Positions 36,601 to 47,640 of a stretch of DNA of 64,000 nt are shown here, in pieces. Where the stretch lies: positions 3,485,001-3,549,000 of the forward strand of contig JBAMJR010000006.1 in the NCBI GenBank assembly GCA_038501785.1, given 5' to 3'. Each line of letters begins with the position of its first letter. The first letter of the stretch is position 1. The notes beneath the pieces are model-generated. The model saw nothing but the letters and a program-made list of their open reading frames with translations, was not told where the DNA came from and ran no database searches. Origin of the DNA: Myoxocephalus aenaeus. Lineage: Eukaryota > Chordata > Actinopteri > Perciformes > Cottidae. The position numbers were made by a program, and so were the translations under genes.

Positions 36601-39600
36601 AAGCGTGGACATGCACTACAGCCATCCCAGAAACAAGTATGAAGACTGGCTCTGCAACACTGTAAGTTAATGATCGGTCTTGGTTTCATGGTCACAATAT
36701 CCAAAGAATGCTACAACAGAACATTTCAAACACACACAGTACATATTTTCGGCCCACAAGTTACAATAGTTGCAGTCAGCTTATTTAGTGGTGCATCTAC
36801 ATTTGATTAAGCGATAAAGTTTAGGTTGTGTCTCAGGTACGTATGGTATGCTGCACCAATATAGCTTGCCTGTTTTCTGAGGCAGCACTGTTCAGGGCTT
36901 TAGTAGGTGTATAATTAAAAATGATGTGAACGGTTACTTGCAGTGTGGCCTGTACAATTTCCGGAGGAGGCTGAAGTGCTTCAGGTGTGGAGCAACCAAA
37001 GCCGGTAAGTAGTTAAATCAACCAGAGGCCGCTGACTGCAGACATCTGTGCAGCCTGAGTCAACAGTGCTGGGATGCAAAGTTTGTCTTTTTGCTGTTGT
37101 AGAGGCCCAGTAAACCAAATGATAAGGATGCATAAGTGTTGTCACTGTCAGATGTAGGTAAAGTGCATAGATAGGAAACGGCATGCATTTTTTCCCTTGC
37201 TACCTGGCAGTAATGCAAAATGGGGACAATGCACAATGGAGTTTATGAAATAGGCTGATACTGTAAATACTCAATTTGGCACAGTGACCTGATTTGACAA
37301 TTCTCACCGTATACCCCATTTTCAATTCTTTTTATAACACGGTTCTGAACATTATGTTAATGCCTCTCTTACCTCTGTCATTTTCTCAACAGAAAGTGAA
37401 AACGGCAATAATACTGGCGTCTCCGAAACTCAACCCAACGGAGATTTCTATGGCGACAGTAAGGACTTCTCTTATAGATGCAACATCCTACTTAGTTTGG
37501 AACACACAAAATCCCTATCCATGGTAGGATATTATTAATTATAGACTTTTGACCTGCACAGCGATCATCTTGAGAAATGTTGCTCCTCTGGCCACCGTGG
37601 AAGCCATCTTGACATCGCTAGCACCATATGCTAATCTTTCATCAAACAACATTCGCCTCATTAAGGACAAGCAGACAGGCCAGAACCGAGGCTTTGCCTT
37701 TGTACAGCTGTCCTCTCCTCTGGTAAGAAAAGTGTAAAAAAGAACATTGTCTAAATATACTGTTATTTAGTGTGATAATTTATTGCTAAAAAGACCAACT
37801 ACTTATCAGGGGCCTTCATTTGGCTTTCTATTGGTATTCCTTGGTTTTCTTAAGGTTTCTCCTTGATGAACTTGCTATCATTAATGCCTGCATATCAGTT
37901 AAAATTGTATCCATTTATTTTCACAGGAGGCCTCTCAGCTGCTAACCATTTTACAGGGACTGCAGCCGCCTCTAAAACTGGATGGAAAAACAATTGGTGT
38001 GGATTTTGCCAAGAGTGCTAGAAAGTGAGTATAATAGAGTATAATGTGCATTGATTTTGTGATGGATGAAAATATTTACCTGCCATATTGTCTGAGATAC
38101 AGCAACAGTTGAATTAAAGTTGGGATTAAACTTGTTTGCATTTTTCTTCCCTTTGCCGGTTTTAGGGACCTTTTACTACCTGACGGGAATCGTGTCAGTG
38201 CCTTCTCTGTGGCCAGCACAGCCATTGCTGCAGCCCAGTGGTCTTCAAGTCAGGTAGGTCAATTTTCTGTCAACATCCTGTTATTTGTGATATCCCAGTG
38301 TCAATGTAATGGGCTCATAACGTATGCTTCACCTTTTCAGCCACCGCAGAGCTCAGAGGGAATGTCCGAGTACAGCTACTTACAAGAAGGCTATCTGCCA
38401 ATGTCACAGGTCAGTAGAACACATGAAGCAAACATTGTAACTGATCAACTGTAATTTAAGAGCAGATACATTCTAATGTCTTTCAATTTGTTTGGTTTTT
38501 AAGATGCATTCAGTAAATCTAGTGACAGCTATAGCAGACTCCATTTGATTCACCATTGTGAAGCTTACTGACTAATATATACATCACCTCAGAGATAAGA
38601 AATAAGGCTGTACCTGTATATCATAACAATGTTTTACATATTTTAAATACTAATAAAACATTTACACTGACAAGTATCAACATCCTTTTTCGGTAAAAAA
38701 AATGGCTTAAGTGAGGTACTTTTATACAACTGAAGTTTCTAAATGTACTATTACTACTTACTTCAATAGGAATACCAGGCATACTACCAGCAAGGAGCAG
38801 GAGCCAGCACCTCCCAGGGAAATGGCATACTAGGAGGTATGACATGCTTTCAGCTCTTGCGCCCAAGCAACACTGTCGGGGTGAACGGTGAATGCCGGCG
38901 GCCTCGCTGAACTACTGCGTCTCTTAACACGAGTAGTGTCCACACAGATAGCGTTGCTGCTGCCAGCCTTTGTTCCTGCAAACTTAGCCTTTTCATGATT
39001 GCCAGAATGTTACATTTCATTATACATGTTTTATATTTTAATTTAGATAGAAAAAAGTTAAGGAGCTTGTACTCATTTGTAAATAATAGTAACAATTTAT
39101 CTTCTATACATTTTGACTTTTGGGTTGAGAGACGAGGAGGACACATAGCAACCTGACAAACTCCTACTATTGTGAACAATCAATTTGTTAGGACTCGACC
39201 AACTAGTTCAAAGCTTCATTTGTAATGTGAGATTAGTGACATCCAAATGATGCATATTATTATTATTATTAATAATAATAATAACTGACAGACATTGTGT
39301 GCAATAGTCCACCCACTCACTTTTAGACACCGCAAGTGACGCAGCACTCAGTTGATTGTCTCTGTAATCGTCCTCCGTCTGGTACGATAATTTCCTTTCC
39401 TAGGCACAGACAGACTCTCATCAAAGTAAAACATTGACTCTGTTTTTGTAGTGATGGTAATTGTTGGGGGAAATTGTCAAAGAGCACTTTGTGTGTTTCC
39501 AATTTTAGCTGCCCCAGGTGTAAAGATTGTTCCACCCGGAGTAGTTATCGCACAGGGTGCACAAGCCTACCAACCCCATATAATTGGTCAGCCTGGCGTT

Positions 39601-40681
39601 CAGGTAACATGTACATTTTTGTTATTTCTGTAATTATGCTATAGTGCGTTTGTAGTATTAAAATGCATGCTGTAACAATCGCTTAATAACCATTTAATTA
39701 ATTTCAGGCATTGTCACTTGCCCAGCAGTTTGAAGCAAGAGCGCACCCAGGACATCTTTCAGGCCTTAACGCTGCATCTGTGCCTGTTGGCCTTGGAGCT
39801 GCTGCCAGTACAGCAGCCTCAGGACAGACAGCTGACACCAGTACTGGTATGAGCACACTAGATCCTCTTAACACCTGTCCTGTTGAAGTGTGAAGTGCAT
39901 AAAGAGATTATTATCTTGAGGTCATAGTGTTTTCCTGGCAACAGCTTGAAATGCAGAGAAATGAGAATTTGCTTCTGCCTGTTGTATAATATGCCGTTTC
40001 ATACAAGATGGCACCGACTAGTCTTATGACCTAAATATGTGGACCATTTAGCGGTACTTGAGATTACTGCTAGAGCCGAGTTGCAAGAGCTCAAAGGATC
40101 AAAAGGCGCCTGCCTTTAGAATGCTTCAGTGGGAAAGATTAGTTAGAAGTAGAGCTGGGAATACTTATTGAATTATTAATGATTCTGTAATATTGGAAAC
40201 TAAAATGTTAGTTTTTTGACTGCAAGGAAATTTATTTAAAAAAAAACTCCAGTAGTTGTTAATAATGATATGTCTTTTATTCCACAGCTCCTGACACTTC
40301 CACCTATCAGTATGATGAGTCCTCTGGCTTCTATTATGATCCTCAAACTGGCCTCTACTATGACCCAAACACTCATGTAAGTAGTGCACAACCACAATGT
40401 GAGTCATTTTGGTGAGAGTCACAGGAGTTCATATTGATTTGATTATTTGCATTGGTGTTTATTACTTTTCAGTATTACTACAACTCTCAGACCCAGCAGT
40501 ATCTGTACTGGGACAGTGAGAAACAGACTTACGTACCTGCCTCAACCGACGCGAATGCTGTACTAAATGATAACGCAGCAGCAGGCAGCAAAGAATCTAA
40601 AGAGGGAAAGGAAAAAAAAGAAAAGCCCAAAAGCAAGACTGCTCAACAGGTATTGTGATGATGAATTCTACATCATATATA

Positions 40682-40714
<33 letters not shown>

Positions 40715-42294
40715 AATATCTTAGGTGCTTTGTCTACTTCAACTTCTGTGTGGCCTTTTCTGAATATTTTTCAGTTTTAGCTTTCATGTTGAAATCGGTT
40801 TGACTCTTTCAGATTGCTAAAGACATGGAACGGTGGGCTAAAAGTCTCAACAAGCACAAAGACAACTTCAGGGGTGGCTTTCAGCCTATTAGTCAAGAAG
40901 AGAGGAAGGAGGCAGCAGCTGCTGATGCTGGCTTCATACTGTTTGAAAAAAAGGTAATCCATTGGGATAATGTCTGAGACTACATTGGAAGCTTTTGACT
41001 TTATTATCCAGCAATAAAATGGATTTATTGATTTCTTTAGCAGGCAGGCAGTCTAGAGAGACTCATGCCAGAGGTGCCAAGAGGCCCAGAGGAGGAGCCA
41101 CCAACCAGCTCAGTCAACACTTCCAAGGTGCACTATTTTAATTGCATTGTAAATACATGTACTCACCTACTATTTATGCTATTTATCTTAACCTTTACAA
41201 CTGCTTTTGTCTTTCCATGGTGTGGTTAGTGTGGCCTTGTGGCAGCCTACAGTGGAGACAGTGACCCAGAGGAAGGGGTAGCAGATTCTGATGGTGGTGA
41301 TGGAGGCCAGGACAAGATGACAGACTGGTCAAAGTTGGCCTGCTTGCTGTGTAGGAGACAGTTTCCCAACAAAGAAAGTCTAATTCGACATCAGCAACTC
41401 TCTGACCTTCACAAGGTAAGATCACACACATTGTATTTAGGCCTAACTTTTTTTTTTGTCAAGAAAACAAAAAAGACCAATAATTAATTGAGATATTCAT
41501 CTTGTCTTTCCAAGAAAAACATGGAGGTTTTCCAGAGATCCAAACTGACCGAAGCAGAACTGGAGGAGTTGGAGAGAAAAGAAACTGAGGTTCGTCTGAA
41601 TACAGAATTAACCAGCTTCTAGAGTCGAATTGTTCCCATTGTCAATGTTGTGATGAAATGTTTTCTCCTGCTGGTGAATAGCTAAAATATAGAGACCGTG
41701 CAGCTGAGAGGAGAGAGAAATATGGCATCCCTGAACCTCCAGCACCAGCACCCAAAAAGAAGAAGTTCAACCAACCAGCACCTGTCGTCATGTAAGGAAC
41801 TTTTTGTTAAATTCCCATTTTGAGTAAAATGTTTTTTGTCAGTCCCTGGAGACCTCTAGTTGTTCGTTTTTGTGTTTTTTTTGTTGTTGTAATATTTAAA
41901 GCATTAAAATGTGCTTTTTGTGTGCAGCAATTATGAACAGCCCACTAAAGACGGCCTTAACAGCGACAATATTGGGAACAAAATGCTGCAGGCTATGGGA
42001 TGGAAGGAGGGTAAAGGTCTCGGTCGCAACCAGCAGGGAATCACGACACCAATTGAGGTATTCACAATAATTACCTGGTGTAACCAGTACCCATCACCAT
42101 CAATAACTGACTAATTCTCTGAAAGGTACTTTTAGTTGATTTTTAAAGTTTGTGTTTTTCCTCCTCAGGCACAGTTAAGAACAAAAGGAGCCGGACTTGG
42201 TACTAAAGGCACCAACTACTCCCTCTCCGCTTCGGACACGTACAAAGACGCAGTCCGCAAAGCCATGTTTGCTCGCTTCACTGAATTGGAATGA
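33668..42294 (+). CDS. rbm5: RNA-binding protein 5, splicing regulator (complete)
   Basis: Twenty-four coding exons join in frame (33668-33690, 34705-34882, 35004-35162, 35311-35380, 35804-35877, 36578-36661, 36944-37004, 37393-37458, 37562-37722, 37927-38024, 38166-38253, 38341-38409, 38770-38836, 39509-39603, 39708-39846, 40288-40376, 40473-40649, 40813-40953, 41041-41127, 41230-41415, 41515-41589, 41682-41791, 41928-42057, 42169-42294), about 850 residues (human 815). Domains in order: Arg/Ser-rich N-terminus; RRM1 about 105-187; RanBP2 zinc finger about 188-217 (CGLYNF, CFRCGA); RRM2 about 239-325; OCRE about 479-530 (FYYDPQTGLYYDPN); C2H2 finger about 678-704 (CLLCRRQFP); Lys-rich NLS near 754; G-patch about 777-825; C-terminus AVRKAMFARFTELE. 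RBM5 is a nuclear protein that controls alternative splicing (for example FAS) at the pre-spliceosome stage. The VSRTER-like N-terminus and the C-terminus favour RBM5 over its paralogue RBM10. The linker before OCRE (LAQQFEARAHPGHLS and nearby) is unlike the mammalian one. Confidence 0.96.
36275..36327 (+). promoter_or_regulatory. Strong polypyrimidine tract and cryptic acceptor in rbm5 intron
   Basis: About 50 bases that are almost all T and C end in AAAG at 36327, about 250 bp before the true exon 6 acceptor at 36577. Alternative splicing around this part of RBM5 is known in mammals, so an alternative or poison exon is possible. No open exon is obvious after it. Confidence 0.4.
40674..40714. 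repeat. (TG)n/(TA)n microsatellite in rbm5 intron
   Basis: Compound TA/TG array directly after the donor of rbm5 coding exon 17. Confidence 0.9.
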
Positions 42295-42657
42295 GTTGTC
42301 AGTCTCAAGCTCAAGCGATTTATCATCATGGCCTGAAGATTGGCTTCTTTTTGAAGTGGAGCTCCACCATGTCTTCATCAACAATGACGAGTGAAATGAC
42401 ATGGAAGCAAAAGAGACGTTCTCCCTTACTGATTTCACTCTGTATGATGCTTTTTGGCAAAAACCAGACGACAGAACAAATCTGTGACGGAGGCATAAGA
42501 TGGAGGATAATATATAATTTATAAATTGTACATAGACAAAGTAAATTTACTGCCCTTGTTTACATTTTTCTTCTGTCTTAATGCTTCTTTTTTTTTGTCT
42601 AAGCATGTTAAACTGAAATGTACAGTTTTTACAAAAGTATTGTCTGTTTGTACAGGA

Positions 42658-42663
42658 AATAAA
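42658..42663 (+). promoter_or_regulatory. Probable rbm5 polyadenylation signal
   Basis: AATAAA about 360 bp after the rbm5 stop, within GGAAATAAAGGAAAG. A second AATAAA at 42766-42771 could serve as a distal signal. Confidence 0.6.
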
Positions 42664-42779
42664 GGAAAGAAAATGGTTTAAGATGTTTTTTATCATGCCA
42701 TCACCTGTGGCAGAAATTGTTAAACAAATTATGAAAGTATTATTAATAATAATCTTCATCATATAAATAAACCACAAAA

Positions 42780-43879
42780 TGTAGACTAGTTAGAGTTCAG
42801 TTTGTAATTAATAAAAAAAACAAGTTTGAAAGATAACATGGTCAATACCAAAATGTACATACTATATAGTGTATGATGACAGTCTATTGTGTGCATCCTG
42901 CAAAACCAATCTTAATATTTATATATTGTCCCTAACTCGCTTCTCATGTCTCTAAGTCGGGGGGTAATACTTTTAGTTACACTACTGATACTGCAATGAT
43001 GCTCTGCAGAAATTGTGTGACAGTTCCACTCTTGATTTCTTTTTTAAAGAAAATATAATGAAGCCTGCAACTGGATAGAATGCCTGGTGGAATATGCAAT
43101 TGTTTGGTGTTTTTATATATTCGACTGCAATGATCTATTTTAACAATTTATTCAGGCACAAGAGATGGAGTAAATCAGTGTTTACTCAATACTCTACCAA
43201 ACTACAAATGTAGGTGCTTTATTTGAGTATTTCCTTTTTATCCTACTTTTACCTACTCTTACATTAGAGAGAAATATTGTACTTTACACTTCGAGCTTTG
43301 ACAAACAAAACATGGTCAGTTTATAGAATATAATTAATTGCTACAGATTAAACCACCAGAAGTATATGAAGTACTGCTTAGAAATTAATACGTATTATAA
43401 CTCTGCATTACGCATTTGATACTTAAACCTTTGAGACCCACATAGACCTGTTTCTGTCTTTTTATTTTTATTTAATTGATTATGATGGAAGTATATTCAA
43501 TTCACAAATGACACAGCCTCAGAGGGCTTTACAATCTGTACACATACAACATCCTCTGTCCCGGACCTCACATCAGTTCAGGAAAAACTCCCCCCAAAAA
43601 ATCTTTACCAGGGAGAAGAAAGTACAATATGTGTACAGAATGAACAACATAACAGAGTTATAACACATTCAATGCATGTGACAGAAATGATTCATATAAG
43701 GAGTAGTAGGCATGATGATAAAGTACTACCGAAAATACCAGCAGCAGTGGATATAGTAGAATAATATAATTAAAGCAGTAATGGTATTGGCAATACTAAT
43801 TGCAATGCAACTAATAATAATAATAGCAGTAGGTGTCAGGCAAAAAAAAGTTGGTAATGTCCATTAATGGTGCATGAAT
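42780..43879. other. rbm5 3' flank
   Basis: AT-rich, no gene seen. It holds one fish LINE tail at about 43497-43600. Confidence 0.55.
43497..43600. mobile_element. Fish interspersed repeat tail, second copy
   Basis: Shows TCAGAGGGCTTTACAATCTG, ACATCCTCTGTCCCGGACC and CAGGAAAAACTCC, the standard teleost version of the repeat also found at 5847-5966. 5' part missing. Confidence 0.65.
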
Positions 43880-44674
43880 TCATACAGAAGGAGATAGAGA
43901 AAAGTGGGCATCAGCAGGGCTATGGCTGGAGGCAGGACCAGGGTCCAGATATAACCCCGATTCATGGAAACCCGTGAGGCGAGAAAGCACAAAGACTCCG
44001 GGGAAGAAGTAGAGTTTCTGATCCAGCGATCGTTTGTCATTTTCTGGAACAATCGTTGTCCACAGGTTTAGAAAGTCCCTGTGGATGGCCAGATCCTGGA
44101 GGATAATTTTACCGTGGTTTCTGTTGGAGGAATTTGATTTTCATTTCATACAATATTCAAATGAATACAATTGTAATTGTGCAACATTGTACACTAAATG
44201 TGGAATATAACCTGATAACCCTCCTCACTGCTGTAGCAGCATCCACACACATTGCTGCTCTAAACTGGTCAGCCAGCTGGTGCAAGTGTTACGCCATACT
44301 TCCTCCTACTGCAACACAACGGTGGCTGAGGAGGGACAAAGAACAAATATGAGACAAACAAATCAAGTCATTTTGTTTAATTGTTACCTAATTTAATTGT
44401 GTTTTAACGCTGATAAAATAAATGCTGCCTCTTCTCTCCTCTTACCTCAGCCATGTGTTCAACAGAGCCGTCATGACCAGACCATGGCGGCAGATCTCCA
44501 CCATGGCTTCCAGTGCAGGACTGGTCTGCTTCTAAATGAAGATGTTCGTCGTCTTTGCCAGTTTCAGCAGCAGGGCCCGGCCTGTCCCTGCAACCTCCGG
44601 GTCCATGGCCTTCTGGAGGTCAACATATAAGTTATATAACTCATCCAAGGTGTTCATGGCTTCACAGGCCACTG
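43880..44674 (-). pseudogene. TOG-domain (TOGARAM-like) pseudogene fragment
   Basis: Three consecutive minus-strand exon remnants spell one TOG domain. Exon A (44674-44446, acceptor CTCAG, donor GTAAGA) encodes DLQKAMDPEVAGTGRALLLK and SPALEAMVEICRHGL, but has an in-frame TAG at 44534-44532. Exon B (44325 to about 44224) continues as SHRCVAVGGSMA, a TAA at 44291-44289, then HLHQLADQFRAA and CVDAATAVR. It seems to lack an internal stretch and a GT donor. Exon C (44120-43880) gives NHGKIILQDLAIHRDFLNLW and a late stop. The order matches the C-terminal TOG domain of TOG array regulators of axonemal microtubules, which bind tubulin at cilia. Two stops and the damaged exon B show it is dead. The exact parent (togaram1, togaram2 or a fish relative) is not settled. 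Possible further remnants lie upstream near 44.9 kb. Confidence 0.7.
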
Positions 44675-47091
44675 CTGAGCCCATAGTAAGAATGAACATC
44701 ATCAGTGAAGACGATCAGCACATGAAAGAGAATGAGAACTACGTGAGACACCAAGATGGAATCAAAGACACAAAGAGGAACATGTGTACGATGCAAAAAA
44801 ATGTTTTCCCAATGACACAAAGCTGGAAAGCAGATTCCATGACTACCATGTTACACACAGTCATTATAGATGAATGGATCGTCCACTTCTGCAGGTCTGA
44901 GCACACATTATGTCCGGATGTTGACTGGCCTGCTTCCTGCTCAACCCCATTGAATTCACTGATAGCACCAGATTAGTCACGGTGCTGGTGCTCTCTGTCT
45001 ATTCCTTTGAGGTACTTTTCTTCAATAACGTAAGCAATCCACGGGGGTCTTTTGCTGTTTATTTATACTGATGATCAGTGCAAGATAAGTATGTAGGGAT
45101 CTGTGTATAAATATACATTCTTTTTGAGTTTCTCAGGCTCAGTTAAGACGCCACACCAAAGAAAACACTCAACATACAAAAACCTGCAGAACTCAAACTT
45201 TACTCAAACTTAACATCTTTTTTAGTTTTCAACACTTGTGTCAGCCTGTAATGTATCTTTATTGTGTCTCAGATTGCATTACTACTTACTACACTTTCAT
45301 TACATAACAAAAACTATTTTGTTGCTCCCAGTGTCTTTTGTTTAAAGAGATCATTGCCCTCTGAGTTCAAGGTCTCTGTTTGTGCATTTGTTTGTTAGTG
45401 GAAATAGATGAAGAGAAAATTCTTACAAATGGAGAATGAAAGGCTGTTATTTATTGGAACATGCATACACTTTCCATTGTCAACATTATCTGTAAAAGGT
45501 GCATTCACCTGGGCCTGTGCATTATATTGCAATGATTTTGTTCGTCCACACAGAGAGGTGGTCAGTTTGTGAGTCCTTATTCAAACAAAGTGTGTTACAC
45601 AATGGAACATGATACAATACAACCCTGGGGTGGTTACGTTCACCTCTCGGGGAGAAATGTTCTGAACCTCCTCTGTTACATAAATATATTGAAGCAATAC
45701 AGCCTAACTCCTGCAGTCTGAGTTGGAAACTCAGGATGGTTATTTTCCCATCCTGCTTTCTCAGAAATATCACAAAAAAATCAAACATTGATCTGCAGCT
45801 TGAGAAAGATGAGCCATATCCCTCTCTCTATGACAGGGCTTACGTAATTATTTCAAATAAACTAAACTAAATCTAAAGCAGATTCGGGCTGAGTTGTGTA
45901 GAGTGAATGTAATTTATAATGTGCAGTATATTATTTAAGTAATGCAATTAATTACGTTACTTGGGATCTCATCATACAGCACCAGGAAAGTGAGACAGAG
46001 TTTGATCACATTTTCTCCTTTTTCTTTCAACACTGTGTATCTGTTTGTGGTAGTCTGTGTACATTCTGCCACACAGCAAACCAAAAGGTCCAGCTGTGCA
46101 ATAAAATGAGAAACAATACATAGTATAGTATGTGGTGCTGTGCTGTCTCAGGTCACAATGTGTGCCTCTCGTGATCTACCTTTGTATTCAATTCACAGAG
46201 TTACTGTCAGCATCCATTTTCAGGTGAAAAAGAAATAACCAGCGATGGTTGAATTTGACAACAGTGAAATACCTTTAGCTGAAACCTGGGTACAAGTGAG
46301 CTGTTCTGGATGCTTGTGTATTTTTGGGGTTGATCATATGCCCTCTGGTTTCATTGTGATGTCCTCTACCTGCTCAAGTTGTGCAGCTGCTGCACTGCTA
46401 GTTGCATTAGTCTTACAACTAATTAGCAATCCCTCTGGTGTCAGAAACCTACACATTGATCATGTTCATAGAAAGAAAATATGTCAATAAGACGCTATGA
46501 CGAGTGTGCGAGTGCAGGCATGGGGTCATCCCTCTCATTGAGGGAGTTGGGCCCAACTAGTTAGTTAATATTCATATCTTTGCACTGATTTTGCCCCCTA
46601 ATGTCAATCCATCAGTGTTGTCTCGGTCTGTACATTAGATCATGAGTCAATCAATCTGAAAGGTCAGAAGAAAAGTGTCACCGCTAAAGATCACCCCTCA
46701 TTAAGCACTTTCTGAATTACTCTGCAGAGAGGATCCAGTTAATGGAGGTGAAAACAAAGATTCACTCCAACTGTTGAACATTAGTATCCCTCAAACCTCA
46801 TCAAGGCAAGGTGGCCTCTAGAGGTCGCTAGAAAAGCCACGTATCCACTCTAATGACTTTAGACAAGTTTCTGTTTGGTGGCTTGTTGGGGAACTTGTGC
46901 TGGAAACTGCTGGATATTTCACTTGTAGATATTCCCAACTTGGTGAACTCACATATGCCTTATTCCATAACCTTCATTGTGTGTATGTTCTTTGGTTGAG
47001 CTTGCTGTGCAAATATGCAATTAAAATAAAATGAGTGAATTCATCTATTACATGGTATTTGTCTGCCAGAGGCCAAGGGTGACCTCCTCAC
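44675..47091. other. Region upstream of TOG pseudogene
   Basis: Mostly without recognisable genes. On the minus strand, 44950-44890 contains KQASQHPDIMCAQT, vaguely like the start of a TOG repeat, and 46440-46370 has a short open block with AG and GT borders (PEGLLISCKTNATSSAAAAQ). Both are too weak to call. One copy of a 203-bp repeat lies at 45611-45813. Confidence 0.4.
45611..45813. repeat. 203-bp dispersed repeat, copy A
   Basis: Matches 58712-58914 over the same 203-bp length with about five differences, in the same orientation. It contains TTCTGAACCTCCTCTGTTAC and ATTGATCTGCAGCTTGAGAA. The minus strand is open in both copies (starts MFDFFVIF), but that follows from the identity. No match to a family I know. 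Confidence 0.85.
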
Positions 47092-47239
47092 CTCAGTATT
47101 AAGTGTCCAGGCAGCTTTTGTTCTCTCATGAGTGAGCAGGGGGAAGCTCTCCACATTCCTCTTTAACATGTGCCAAATCTCAGGCTGCACCGTGCTGGGA
47201 GCTGCTGGATCAGATGCACCGTGAGGGAAGTAGAAGAGT
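47092..47239 (-). CDS. Unidentified exon-like block
   Basis: The minus strand has an acceptor (CCCTTTCTCAG), 148 bp open in one frame only, and a consensus donor GAG|GTGAGG. It encodes 49 residues including FPHGASDPAAPSTVQPEIWH and NVESFPLLTHERTKAAW, with ordinary protein composition. A CpG-rich stretch about 200-400 bp upstream could be its promoter. It lies on the same strand as the TOG pseudogene 2.4 kb downstream and might be an early exon of the same dead gene, but the phase does not join directly to the first TOG exon seen. Family not recognised. Confidence 0.4.
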
Positions 47240-47429
47240 CTGAGAAAGGGAAATATACTACACCATCATTGTAGAGAACATACTGATTCATTAAATTGCC
47301 TGAGTAAATGTGGAGAGTGGTGAATTTATGCCGTATGTCCTATCCAAATGTTTATTTAATTCCCAATACTATATGCCACACATATTGACTTTACCTATCT
47401 CCATTATGACGCCTCTTTGTTTTACGCAC

Positions 47430-47640
47430 TGTATTCTCGCGGCGTCGTGCGCTTTAATACCACATATGCTCAATTATGTCATGGCAAAGGCAAGAGTAAC
47501 CACTGCCATAATCTCTGGTTGTCCTTGTATCTCACTCACCTATACAGCGAAAGTGTTGAACCCATCAGCGCAACTCTAGAGGGGTAGGGGCGGTGGAGAA
47601 GGAGGCGGGTCTAATGCGACCCCCACAGTTGCGCTTCAGA
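47430..47640. promoter_or_regulatory. Small CpG-rich patch
   Basis: Local rise in CpG and GC (CTCGCGGCGTCGTGCGC and GGGGCGGTGGAGAAGGAGGC) in an otherwise AT-rich interval. It may be a promoter for a minus-strand transcript entering the exon-like block at 47.2 kb. No direct evidence of transcription. Confidence 0.3.

Noticed and set aside
43864..44052. Minus-strand frame with a hydrophobic C-terminal segment
   Set aside because: Overlaps TOG pseudogene exon C in another frame; the TOG frame is phase-compatible with the upstream exons, so the membrane-like segment is taken as accidental.
44536..44976. The longest plus-strand open frame in the window (146 codons)
   Set aside because: It lies mostly antisense to the TOG pseudogene exon; the minus strand carries the recognisable domain, so this frame is a shadow.
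45522..45788. Minus-strand frame starting MFDFFVIF, shared with 58689-58994
   Set aside because: The shared frame follows from the 203-bp repeat being nearly identical; there is no independent evidence of coding selection.
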